From positions 119,514-163,653 of the forward strand of contig FLMG01002522.1 in assembly GCA_900088475.1 (NCBI GenBank): a DNA stretch of 44,140 nt, read 5' to 3'. Shown piece by piece: positions 33,889 to 43,353 of this stretch. The notes beneath the pieces are model-generated. The model ran no database searches. It was given only the letters and a program-made list of their open reading frames with translations, and was not told the origin of the DNA. This stretch comes from Hyphochytrium catenoides. Lineage: Eukaryota; Sar; Hyphochytriomycetes; Hyphochytriales; Hyphochytriaceae. How positions within the stretch are numbered: the first letter of the stretch is position 1; each line of letters begins with the position of its first letter. Position numbers and translations under genes: made by a program.

Positions 33889-34662
33889 TTACTTGTAAAT
33901 GTCGATCTTCTTAGGCGGACCCTTCTTTTGCTCCTTCTTCCCACCTTGGGCCATTCTCTCAAACATGAGGATAATGCGAAGGACAGAAGAGGACTTGCCA
34001 CACATCATTGTAAGGAACTCTTCATAGTCAATGGTCCCTGTGTTGGTAGAGTCCACTTGGGCGATCATCTTACGAAGCTCCAGTTGATTCTTAGGTGTCC
34101 CTAGCTTCTCCATAGCTCTGCCAAGCTCCATAATGTCAATATCCCCACTGCCATCCTCATCCATTTCCTCAAACTTCTTCTGATATTGAAGCAACGTTTC
34201 AGTGGTAATTTCATACTTGCCGCTTTCCAGGAACTTCTTGTTGATTAGCTCGAAGTGCTTGGATTGTTCCAGCTTCTTCTTTCCTTCCCGACTGAGATTT
34301 TTAGGATTGTTCTTGTTCTTTGCCTGTAGCCGGTAGTGCTCGACACAGAAACCCTCCTTCCAGATGTCCGTCTTGCAGTCTCCTGACTGACAGCCCGTCT
34401 TTGGAGGAGCAGTAATGCTGCTGCTAAGACGCTCCTGCTCTTTGATGGACGGACCTTCGGTGGTGTCCATGGCAGGGTCGAATTGTAGGGTGTGCGAGTG
34501 AAAGCACTCTTGACATTTCGTCTTCTTGAATGCGCCAGGTTTGAAGCTGTCGCACTTGCATGATGGATCCGAGCAGGCACCTACTACGGAGTTAAGGGTT
34601 TTGCTGAGTTCAGGCTGATTGTTATCAGCCCTTGGCGAAGACAAGTGCATGAGATCTGCCAT
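33889..34662 (-). CDS. AIF1-family EF-hand protein with duplicated N-terminal cysteine modules
   Basis: A single uninterrupted frame of 257 aa, unusual here where most genes are split. The C-terminal ~100 residues match the allograft inflammatory factor 1 (IBA1) family, small Ca2+/actin-bundling proteins: FEEMDEDGSGDIDIMELGR, MEKLGTPKNQLELRKMI, YEEFLTMMCGKSSSVLRIIL. EF loop 1 is canonical (residues 168-179, D/D/S/D/E). Loop 2 (204-215, D-T-T-T-D-E) also keeps its first, ninth and twelfth positions, although it is often degenerate in animal AIF1. The N-terminal half carries two related modules, C30-x4-C35-x-C37...C50-x2-C53-x-H55 and C91-x4-C96-x9-C106-x2-H109, probably metal-binding; animal AIF1 lacks them. 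A Lys-rich end (KKEQKKGPPKK) resembles the AIF1 tail. Start: ATG at 34662 is the first in frame. Confidence 0.85.
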   Translation of the reverse strand: MADLMHLSSPRADNNQPELSKTLNSVVGACSDPSCKCDSFKPGAFKKTKCQECFHSHTLQFDPAMDTTEGPSIKEQERLSSSITAPPKTGCQSGDCKTDIWKEGFCVEHYRLQAKNKNNPKNLSREGKKKLEQSKHFELINKKFLESGKYEITTETLLQYQKKFEEMDEDGSGDIDIMELGRAMEKLGTPKNQLELRKMIAQVDSTNTGTIDYEEFLTMMCGKSSSVLRIILMFERMAQGGKKEQKKGPPKKIDIYK

Positions 34663-35248
34663 GGCTTTCTTACAACGTTTGGAGGTCGGATAATATCTTA
34701 ATTGAGTGGATATGACCTGATAGGGAAAAGAATCCTAGCAGAGAGACACAAAAGCTAATGATGCTGTAGAAGCTGCGGGCCGGCGGCCATGCTGCTGACG
34801 CTCTTTGATTATAGCAACGAGGGTGGGATCACTATGGAGCCCTTGAACTCTACAACGCGCCTGATGCTACGCTGCTTTCTTTATGAGGCCCTCTAGAGAA
34901 GAGTGCAGTGAATAAAGGAGAGGGAGGGAAAGGATGGAGATGAGCATGTGATGAGCCTGGGCACTCCAGTGCCTAGCAGAGAAAGGACAGTGATCTGCCA
35001 AGAGCTTATTGATGGACTGAGCTTGTACAGTGCTGTAACGCCCCGAGGGAGAAAGCAGACATAGCCGTTCACGAGACGTGGACACTACTCTGTAGTAACT
35101 GCAGATTTCTATCGTTTGATTAGTTCTTTCTTGATCTTCCTTATAATGTTGACATAGTCTGCAGTTCTCCTTCCGCCGTTTCCTTATATTCCCTGTTCAA
35201 GTCATTCTTTCCATGGCCATCCCGCCTGTGTAAACCTGCTTTCTTGCT
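34663..35248. other. Intergenic region between AIF1-like and SDHB genes
   Basis: 586 bases between two minus-strand genes, so it holds the SDHB 3' flank and the AIF1-like promoter. A GC-rich spot GCGGGCCGGCGGCC lies near 34776. The small minus-strand frame at 34867-35085 looks random. Confidence 0.45.
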
Positions 35249-36485
35249 TTAGTGTGAAGACATGAGAATCTTCTTAATCTCTCCAATCGCCTTCGCGGGG
35301 TTCAGATGCTTGGGGCAAGTCTTAGTGCAGTTCATGATAGTGTGGCACCGATAGAGTTTGTGAGAGTCGTCCACAAACTCAAGACGCTTCTTGGTTGCAG
35401 TGTCGCGAGAGTCTGCGATCCAGCGATATGCTTGCATGAGGACTAACAAACAAAAAGGCGCCGTCAGGGGTTTGCTCTAACCATCGAAGAAGAAAACTTT
35501 CGTACCTGCAGGTCCAAGGTACCTATCGGCCTGCCACCAGTACGATGGGCAGGAAGTTGAGCAGCAAGCACACAGGATGCACTCGTACATGCCATCTAGC
35601 TTCTTACGGTCCTCAACGCTCTGAGTAAAAAGGAATCTTCGTCAGACATACACCACGCCAAACATCACATTGACTTGAATTGCTCTCGGTGTTATACCTG
35701 ATACCACTCCTTTCTCATATCCTTATCCACCTTCTTATCAGGATTGGGCTCAGCATGAAGCCAAGGCTCAATGGACTTGTATTGCTCATAGAAGTTGGTC
35801 ATATCTAATGAGGATAGGTAAAGCCATTAAACCCACAAACGACAGGTAGGACACGGGACGCACCAAAACTCACCAGGCACCAAATCTCTCACCACATACA
35901 TATGTGGAAGAGGATGGATCTTCGTAGCATCTCCTTTGGAGTCACTAATGTAGGCAAGGCATGCCAGTGTATTGTTCCCATCAATGTTCATAGCGCATGA
36001 CCCACAGATACCCTCGCGGCAAGACCTGATACGCTAACATGAATACATGGTAGCCCAGAAACATATAATGCGCCGTACCTTCTAAACGTCAGAGTTGGGT
36101 CTTGCTCATTCTTGATTTTGATAAGCGCGTCCAGTACCATTGGGCCACACCTGTAGCACTTTCGTAAGAGAGTGCCCGTCTTCAGATGTTATTTCGAGCA
36201 CCAACTTACTCATCTAAGTTCACAGGGTATGTGCTATAGTAAGGCTTCTCTTTCGTCTCAGGGTTCCACCGGTAGACCTTGAAGTTTCTTATGCCCTTCT
36301 GGCCCTGAAAGACACATCAAAGGCTCACTAAATAAGTGATAGATCATAGAAGCGCACGACATTCAACTAACCTGCTTGACGGGTACCTTCTGACTAGGGC
36401 CAGAAGCCATAGTCCGTACGATGACAACAGGCTCAATGAGCGCACCCCATTGGGCACGGATGCCGGCCTTTGCAAGAGTATTCAT
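35249..36485 (-). CDS. SDHB: Succinate dehydrogenase iron-sulfur subunit (complex II), mitochondrial
   Basis: SDHB passes electrons from succinate oxidation through three Fe-S clusters to ubiquinone. Seven exons on the minus strand: 36485-36372, 36304-36210, 36150-36079, 36025-35874, 35804-35698, 35620-35506 and 35442-35249. All are in phase; 282 aa, the usual size. The N-terminus ([14 protein letters not shown]...VVIVRTM) is basic and amphipathic, fitting a mitochondrial targeting peptide. 2Fe-2S ligands: [10 protein letters not shown] plus the Cys of NTLAC. 4Fe-4S ligands: [16 protein letters not shown]. 3Fe-4S ligands: [15 protein letters not shown]. The Trp-Trp after the 4Fe-4S motif belongs to the quinone site in known structures. 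The first intron lies just after the presumed targeting peptide. Intact; ordinary housekeeping gene. Confidence 0.97.
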
Positions 36486-37303
36486 TGTCTTGTGTGTACT
36501 TCCTCAAGACGCGTCTGACTGCGTTAGGTCGAGACTGAAACTGAAGCTCTGATGTCTGCTGACAGTCAGAAAGGCCCGACGAAGTTCATCGCCAAGCTCA
36601 TCAACAAAGAAAAGAGTGACGAACACGATTGTCTCTCTCTTGCCACACAGGCGGCACTGCGGAGCAGCAGCAACACCCAGAACCATCTAAACCACCATAA
36701 ATCGCCCAAACGGCCTCTTGTAATAAAACCCCTTCACCATACTCGCAGCTGTCCAAAGAGAATATTCCGAGATCGCCCTTTCGGTGGCCTCGTTTCTGCG
36801 CACAGGGGTTTATATTGACTTGTGTAGGCAGACAGAAGGCGAAATAATTCCCTGAAAGAAATATAGCTTTCTTGAAACCTATAACGAAACTTTAGCGGTG
36901 ATGTCTGCTGATGGAGCTTTGGGACAGCTCTGGATACTCTTCCACAGAAAGACAGACAGAGCGCCAAGCAGCAGATGCAGCAGCTCATAACAGACTTTCT
37001 CAGATGAAGATCTCGATGATATGCAGAGTCTATATTGGCTGCTCGTAAGAGGCTTCAGAGCTTTCTCTTCATTGGAATCCCAAAGTTTATATGAGAGAGG
37101 CAGCTAGGGGGGTTGGGGGTTATTAGCACTGAACCGATCTTCGCGAGTAGCGCTTGTGTGAACGACTTTCTTATTGGGAGGCATGACAGGCGAAGACCTT
37201 TTCGCAATCTGACCTTATATCCTTTGAGATAGCGTAGGCTATTCTGCTGATCGTAATACCTATTTTTCGTAGCGACCACCCCTTTCCCTCTATACATTCA
37301 ATC
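36486..37303. other. Divergent region between SDHB and the SLC44-like gene
   Basis: 818 bases between outward-pointing starts. A plus-strand frame (36552-36818, 88 aa, MSADSQKGPTKFIAKLINK at its start) could be a small gene: its first 30 residues look coding and the rest basic. It lies so close to the SDHB start that it may equally be promoter sequence. No other element seen. Confidence 0.3.
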
Positions 37304-39422
37304 ATGTGAGTATGTCCTCCGATCACGCACTCATTATGGTGTTCTTAGAATCCTGTCTCTCCCGCCTTCATAGGTCAGCAACGGGCGCTGCGGGTAGTCA
37401 AGGTTATGCTGCTCTGAGGCTTGATGAAAGCCCTGCTGCGAGAGCTACTGCAGACACGGAGGTACAAAGACAACTTTCTCCGCGGCAAACGAGACGATTC
37501 TCGGATGAAGATATGGACCTGAGAGAGATGGAAGACGTTGCACTTCACGACTCTGATCTTAGACAGCACATTGGCGTCATTGGCCTGGTGCATCGCCCTC
37601 AAGCAGTCACATCTGGCTCAGCTATATCATTACTTCGGCCAATCACCTACAGGGATAGAAGATTCTTCATTGGATTTGTCTTTCAGTTAGTCTTCACTCT
37701 CATATTCGTCCTTCAAGAATATGAGGATGAGGATGAGCTTCAGACAGTGGAGACGCTCATCCGTATCTTTCTAGTGCTGGCAATGCTTTACGGCGGTGCC
37801 TGGCTGACCATCTTTCTTCTGGGCTTGAAGCAGAAGTTCGTCTGGCTTTCGCATGGATTGTCGATGGCTGCCATGTCTCTTTTGGGCATCATCATGCTGT
37901 TCACCTTTCCGCTCATGGCATGTATCTTCTTCTACATCGTTTTTCAAGACATACTCTGGGCATTATCTTCGCGAAGCCGCTTTGACTTCGTCGGTACCCT
38001 GCTAGATATGGTATCGGTTATCATACAGCAGAACCCTGCCGTCATAGTAGTAACAGGAGCCGCCCTGCTACTCCAAACAGCGTGGCTGGTCTTGTGGACA
38101 GAGGTGGTGCTAGAGTATCTCTCAGAGGGAAGTCTCTTCTCTTTCTTCATCTTTGTCATGCTCTTCCACTTCTATTGGACCTCTAACGTTTTCAAAGGAA
38201 TTGTCACCTTTGTAGTTTCCGGAGTGGTGATGGTGTGGTTCTATGACCAGGTAATGAACTCTTCTTGTGACTCACCGGAGTGGCCACACTCTCTCCGTTA
38301 TCGCTAAAAGTTACACTCTTTACCTCGTGTCACTGCTTTGTTCGTAGTCTTCCATCCTTAGCATCTGGCGTTGACGTTGCCTTACGTTCCTCCAAGGGCA
38401 CGTACTGAGACTTCGCGAAAGCGAACTTTTGTTGCATCACTTCTTAACTAAGCGGACTTTCTCCTTGCTTGGTCTAATCGATTGGTTGATCTTTGTCCAG
38501 CCTGATCCCGACGATTCCAAGAGCCGATCAAAGTCCATTTCGGGTACCAAGTCGCAGCGTGAAATTGTTCTTCACTTCCTAGAGAATGCGCTCTCCACAT
38601 CTTTTGGCACTGTGTGTCATTCGTCCCTCCTGTCACCACCTGCCCATCTTTTATGGAGAGGCCTGCGTGCCTCCAGGCGCTGGTCTTCCAGTTCTGCTAT
38701 GAAGAAGCTCCTAGAGGGCCCGATGGTCCAGCGCTTTATCAGCCGATATCATAAGTACAGCGTGGCCCATATCGCAGGCTATAACAAGGCGTTCAGAGTG
38801 GCTGCTTCAGATTCTTGGGCCCTAATAAGAGAGAGAGGTGTCGAGTCTATTATTGATGACGACCTCTCTGGCAAGATTCTGCAGCTGGGAGTACAGAGTG
38901 GAGCAGGCCTCTTCTCTGTCATGTTCTATTTGCTCTGCCCACAGAGTACCATGCGGTCTTCTTTCGCGCTGCTTTACTTCTTTGCTGCCTACTCTACCAT
39001 CTCCCTGACGACTCAGTTGGTCTCGGTAAGCCCTCCTACTACTTCCCTATTAAGATGACGACTAGACTCTGCCACTGAGAATTTACTTCTGCAAGTGAAA
39101 AGCAACTTCTCATCCTTCCGAGGTTTAGTTACTTTTAACTCTCTATGTCTCTGCTTTATGTTCCCCATGACGCAGCTGAAGCAGACCAATCCCCGTGCTA
39201 TCTTTCCCTCTCACTTTTCTTGCTTTCCGCTGACCCGACCATTTGTGGTTGCAGGCTACTGTCAAGACACTGTTTGTCTGCTTTGCCGAGAATCCGGGGC
39301 GTCTAAGCCAGCTCAATCCACTTATTTATCACAGGCTAGTCAGAATGTCAGAGTTGCGCAACTATAAGGACAGTAGCAGGGCAGTGGACCTTGGAGAGAC
39401 TGATATTCATGCTGACAGATAG
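37304..39422 (+). CDS. Choline-transporter-like (SLC44/PNS1 family) membrane protein, start codon split by an intron
   Basis: Exons 37304-37305, 37374-38250, 38501-39025 and 39255-39422 (TAG) are in phase and give 523 aa. The family (CTL1-5, yeast Pns1) has about ten membrane helices and moves choline or ethanolamine-type substrates; substrates of protist members are mostly untested. Visible are hydrophobic segments such as FFIGFVFQLVFTLIFVL, FLVLAMLYGGAWLTIFLLGL and VIVVTGAALLLQTAWLVLW, the family signature FYWTSNVFKGIVTFVVSGVVM, then SFGTVCHSSLL, YHKYSVAHIAGYNKAF and the closing block ATVKTLFVCFAENPGRL. The N-terminal 90 residues are cytosolic, with SPRQTRRFSDED as a possible phosphorylation region. 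An alternative start at ATG 37312, reading through the first intron, cannot be excluded, but that stretch ends in a typical pyrimidine tract and TAG. Confidence 0.85.
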
Positions 39423-39500
39423 ACCTCGCCAAATAACTAAAAAAGAGAGAGAGATGAAGATGAAAGTGATGCAGAGCCTTAAAGAAGGTGGACGGACGCA

Positions 39501-41712
39501 TTAAGTTAAGACTGAAGCCTCTGGTTGTGAAAGCTCCTCGAAGCCCAAAATGTTCTCTGCAAATATCTTGGCAGTAACTTCGAAGTCGTCATCAAGCTTC
39601 TCGTCGCCGATCAGGAAGTTGAAGCATCGCTGCAGCTCCTCAGGAGTGAACTTCTCGCCCTAAGTGCAACGAGTGTTAAGCTCTTATGGCTTTCCCTATT
39701 TACGGGTCAATCCTAACAGCTCTTTTTTCTTCCTCATCTTCTCAGTTCCTTGTCCACATCGTGTCTAGTCCGTTCCCTTCACTCTCTTACTGTGAGTCTT
39801 AGCTAGTAAATGAACTTGGCTGGTATCGTTCCCTGTATGCTCCTTGCTATCGTCTGGTCCAGTCCTCTGCCTTTCATCTCTGCGACGCTCTCGCAGCTAA
39901 TTTCTCTCACTCTGTAAAGGTCCCTTCACTGGTCCAGTGTTCTCTCTCTATCTTATCTCTCTATCTCTACCTCTCTCTCTATCTCTGCCATCTCCCTCTC
40001 CGACTGCCTCTTCGGGGTGAGATAGTTGGCCGTAGGTACCTCTGTCAATAGCATCTTTCTCAGCTGCTGCCACGTTTGCTTCCCTTCTCCCAGGATCTGA
40101 AAAGCCTCTTGAATGTCTTCAGTGGTGATTCCGTAGGCGGGTCGGTGGTTGACGTAGAGCCTAATAAAAGACTGGATATCGATGCTCTCGGTGAAGCCCA
40201 CATCTATCCTCCGCAGCATGAAGAGCAACAGATAGAGTTAAGAGTTAGGAAGTGCCAGACAGGGAGAGGAGCTCTGCCTTAGACACGGGAGCTGTGCGTG
40301 AGCCAAAGGCTCCTATGTGGCTGTATCATTGAGAGGGAGAGAGAGAGAAGTGTGTCTCACCCTTCATCTCATTCATAATGTGAGACAGCTCCAACTCTGA
40401 CGGGTAGACACCTACAGCTCTTAGGGCCCACGGGACCTCAGCAAGAGTGATCCGTCCCGTTACCTTCCTCTCTTCTCTGGTCCCCTCTCCCTGTGCCCTC
40501 AGCTGACAGTAATAGAAGAAGTCGATGAGCTCCTCGTAGAGTTCTCCACCTATTCCTCCTTCGAAAACGTTCAGATAAGGCCGAATTGCACTCTCTGGCT
40601 CCTCTTCCTGCCGCTCCAGGACCTCCGTGGACTGAGAGTGGAACCAAAAGGCAGGATTAGGCATTGACAGATAGAAAGAGGGGCGAGACAGTCAGCGACC
40701 TGTGCTCAGCTAAAAGAACAGCGGCCAGCGCAGTCTGAGGTCTGTGTCGTCCAATGAGGACGGGAAAGGGGAGAGGGAAATAAGAGAGAGAATGAGCTCT
40801 CCTACCACTTTCCAAAGGCTTATCGAGAGGTCGTTCCCTCCCGCGGTGACTATGAACTTCCCGTCTCCCGTGACTGACAGATCAGAGATGAGCCCGGGGT
40901 GGGCAATGAGACCCAAACTCCGGCAAGGATTGCCATCCAGAGGGAGGAGAAGAAGACCGACGATGCCATCACGAGTGGAGAATACACAGTGACGTTTGGC
41001 GCCCTTGTAAGGGAAGAAGTGTGAGGCGCAGAAGAGAGAGAAAAGAAATTGAGAGGGAGAGAGACCGAAGAGAGAAGAGACGAAGCGAGAGGGAAGAGAC
41101 GAAGCGAGAGGAAGAGAGCAAGAAAAACCCAAATAGAAAGGGACAAAGGATTAGCAGTCCAGCTAGACATACAACCCAGGACTAAGACCAGTCAAGACTG
41201 TTAGAGCAGAAAACAAAGACAGGGTTAAGAAGGAAGGGGAGAAAGACTAATTAAAAGAGAACAGGAGCCCTACCTCTTCGCTCTCTCGGCTTTTCAGCTC
41301 TATTAACCTATTCGGCGGACCTCCAAACATCGGGGCGAGCGACGTCCTGAGGCAAAGGCGCTTTTCCGGTTGCCAGACCCTCAACTTGTACTCATCCGTA
41401 GCCACTGTGAGCCCACAAGGAAGCGAAGACGGGGAAGAAGAAGGCTCAGGTGACTCCTGAGATGGGGGAAGCCAAACGCAAGCTGTGGGCGTAGCGCTCT
41501 GCGGAGGCGGCATAAAGATTCGGCGGTGATGAGATGATGACGAGAGCAAAAGAGAGAGAAAAGGCAGATGCAGAGAGGGAAACAGAGAGAGTCAACATGA
41601 GGAACACAACCCCATTAGTGTGCTCTTCATTGAGCGAAGAGCAAGGAACGTTGAAACAGAGAGTGAGCTTTCTAAGGGCTAACATGTCGACAGAGTGAGA
41701 GTGAGAGAGAGT

Positions 41713-41776
<64 letters not shown>

Positions 41777-42082
41777 GGAGAGGTTGAATCTAATGAGGCA
41801 GGCAGCTAGGGAACAAACGGCATAAAGTCAAGCCGACGCCGACGCTCAACGCAGGGATCATAAGCTTGCTGCAGTGATGCTGATGAGAAGGGTAAAGTGG
41901 ACAAGAGTCAGAGCACACGATAGATATTCTCGAGGTGACCTGTTCTATTCTGATAGGCTCAGTCTTCAGTACGATTCCAGTCGACACTGAGCAGCGAGGA
42001 AGATCATACTCGACCATCGTCCTGTCCTCAGCAACAGAGAAGAGAAGGGGCTGTCTTTCAACATTCATACCGAACTCAAGCC
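39501..42082 (-). CDS. CFAP251: CFAP251 (WDR66) WD40 and EF-hand protein, 3' exons; 5' part unresolved
   Basis: CFAP251 belongs to the calmodulin- and spoke-associated complex at the base of axonemal radial spokes. Six minus-strand exons fit in phase: 42082-41940, 41498-41274, 41003-40806, 40631-40361, 40203-40040 and 39659-39501 (TAA). They cover the last WD repeats (LLFSVAEDRTMVEYDL; ATDEYKLRVWQ; LPLDGNPCRSLGLIAHPG; TAGGNDLSISLWKV) and the C-terminal EF-hand-like region (GGELYEELIDFFYYCQLRAQG, VPWALRAVGVYPSELEL, FIRLYVNHRPAYGI, GEKFTPEELQRCFNFLIGD, IFAENILGFE). These match the animal protein's C-terminal half in order. Earlier WD repeats are missing: candidate exons exist at ~42320-42227 (HEGSGGLVHGQKQW) and 42938-42814, but long GA/CT repeats interrupt and I could not link them. 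The frame of the first exon stays open upstream to about 42170. The gene probably extends past the window. Confidence 0.85.
41710..41773. repeat. (GT)n-(GA)n compound microsatellite
   Basis: About 27 bases of GT followed by about 37 of GA, inside the CFAP251 intron between exons 41940 and 41498. Confidence 0.95.
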
Positions 42083-42379
42083 CTGAGAAGACAGTCACAG
42101 CAGAGAGAGGCGCAAGTGAGACAAAGGAGAGAGAGAGATCCATGGTTTCGGCGACTCCCCTCTCGAAGTCTTCTACTGACGGCCAATGTTGGTGGCTAGC
42201 AGCAGCCGTCTCTTACTTCTACTTACCCTTCCACTGTTTCTGTCCATGCACAAGCCCTCCGCTACCCTCATGCATCTCAGTATCTTTCTTTCGCTCTTTC
42301 AGTTATCTCGCTACAAAAAGAGCGTCCTCTAGTATCATAGTCCTGCTTCTCTACTCAGCCTCTTTCGCGCACCTGTTTC

Positions 42380-42380
<1 letters not shown>

Positions 42381-42430
<50 letters not shown>

Positions 42431-42547
42431 CGCTCTCTCTCTCGCTCTCGCTCTCTCTCTCTCTTGCTCTTATTTCGGTCTCTTTCTCTTTTCTTTTCTC
42501 CCCCTCTCTCCTCTCTCCCTCTCGCTTCCCTCCCTTTCTCTCTCTTT

Positions 42548-42589
<42 letters not shown>

Positions 42590-42660
42590 TCCCTTTTCTC
42601 TCTTTTCCCTCTCTACCTATCTCTGTCCGTGTCTCTCTCGCTCCTCTCTCTCTCTCTGTG
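42381..42660. repeat. CT-rich simple repeat tract
   Basis: Two long CT arrays (about 42384-42470 and 42540-42592) joined by TC-rich sequence. The plus-strand frames through it (Ser-Leu runs) are artefacts. Confidence 0.95.
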
Positions 42661-42813
42661 GGTAGGTCTCTGTCTGAGAGGTCTGTGGTGCTGGTCTTTG
42701 GCTGTGATTAGAAAAGACAGGCGGAAGAGAGAAGGAGCCCAGTAAGAGGCTAGCGAACAGACTGATTAGACTTTCTCTCGTCCTCTATCGGCGTCTCTCC
42801 CTCGTCTTTTCAC

Positions 42814-42938
42814 CGAAGGCAAAGCGCTCTGTCGCCCTTCTTCTCTCTTCTCTCTCTTCCTGAGGCTTTGTCTCCAAGCTGTGGTTCCTTCTCCTCCTTT
42901 CCGGCCGCTCCCTGATGTCTCATCACGATGCGTGGCTC
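42814..42938 (-). other. Possible 5' exon of the CFAP251 gene
   Basis: Bounded on the minus strand by CTTTATCAG and CTTCG|GTGAAA. It encodes a charged peptide starting EPRIVMRHQGAAGKEEKEPQ. It is the only non-repetitive open block between the two large repeats. There is no homology I recognise, and phase 2 at its end does not clearly meet the next candidate exon. Confidence 0.25.
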
Positions 42939-43115
42939 CTGATAAAGAGAGAAATAGAGACGGAGAGAGGAGCAAAAGAGAGGGAAAGAGACAAGAATGA
43001 AGGAGAGAGAGATAGAGACAGAAGAGAGGGTAAAAGAGAGAGGGACTGAGATCCTCGGAGAGAAATAGCGAGGGAGAAAAGCAACACATGTAAACAGAGA
43101 GAAGGAAGTGGAGAC

Positions 43116-43118
<3 letters not shown>

Positions 43119-43159
<41 letters not shown>

Positions 43160-43288
43160 AGAGAAAACGAGAGAGAGAGAGAAAGAGAAGAGGGAGACAG
43201 AGGGAAAAAGAGAAGACAGAGAGAGAGAAAGAGAAGTGGGAGGCAGAGAGAGACACAGAGAGAGATACAAAGAGAGAAAGAGAGAGAG

Positions 43289-43346
<58 letters not shown>
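43119..43346. repeat. GA-rich simple repeat tract
   Basis: Over 200 bases of GA dinucleotides with AAAG and CAGAG interruptions. The open frames on either strand come from the repeat. Confidence 0.95.

Positions 43347-43353
<7 letters not shown>

Noticed and set aside
37306-37311. GTG as start of the SLC44-like frame
   Set aside because: Eukaryotic starts are normally ATG; the GTG is the intron donor that splits the ATG in my model.
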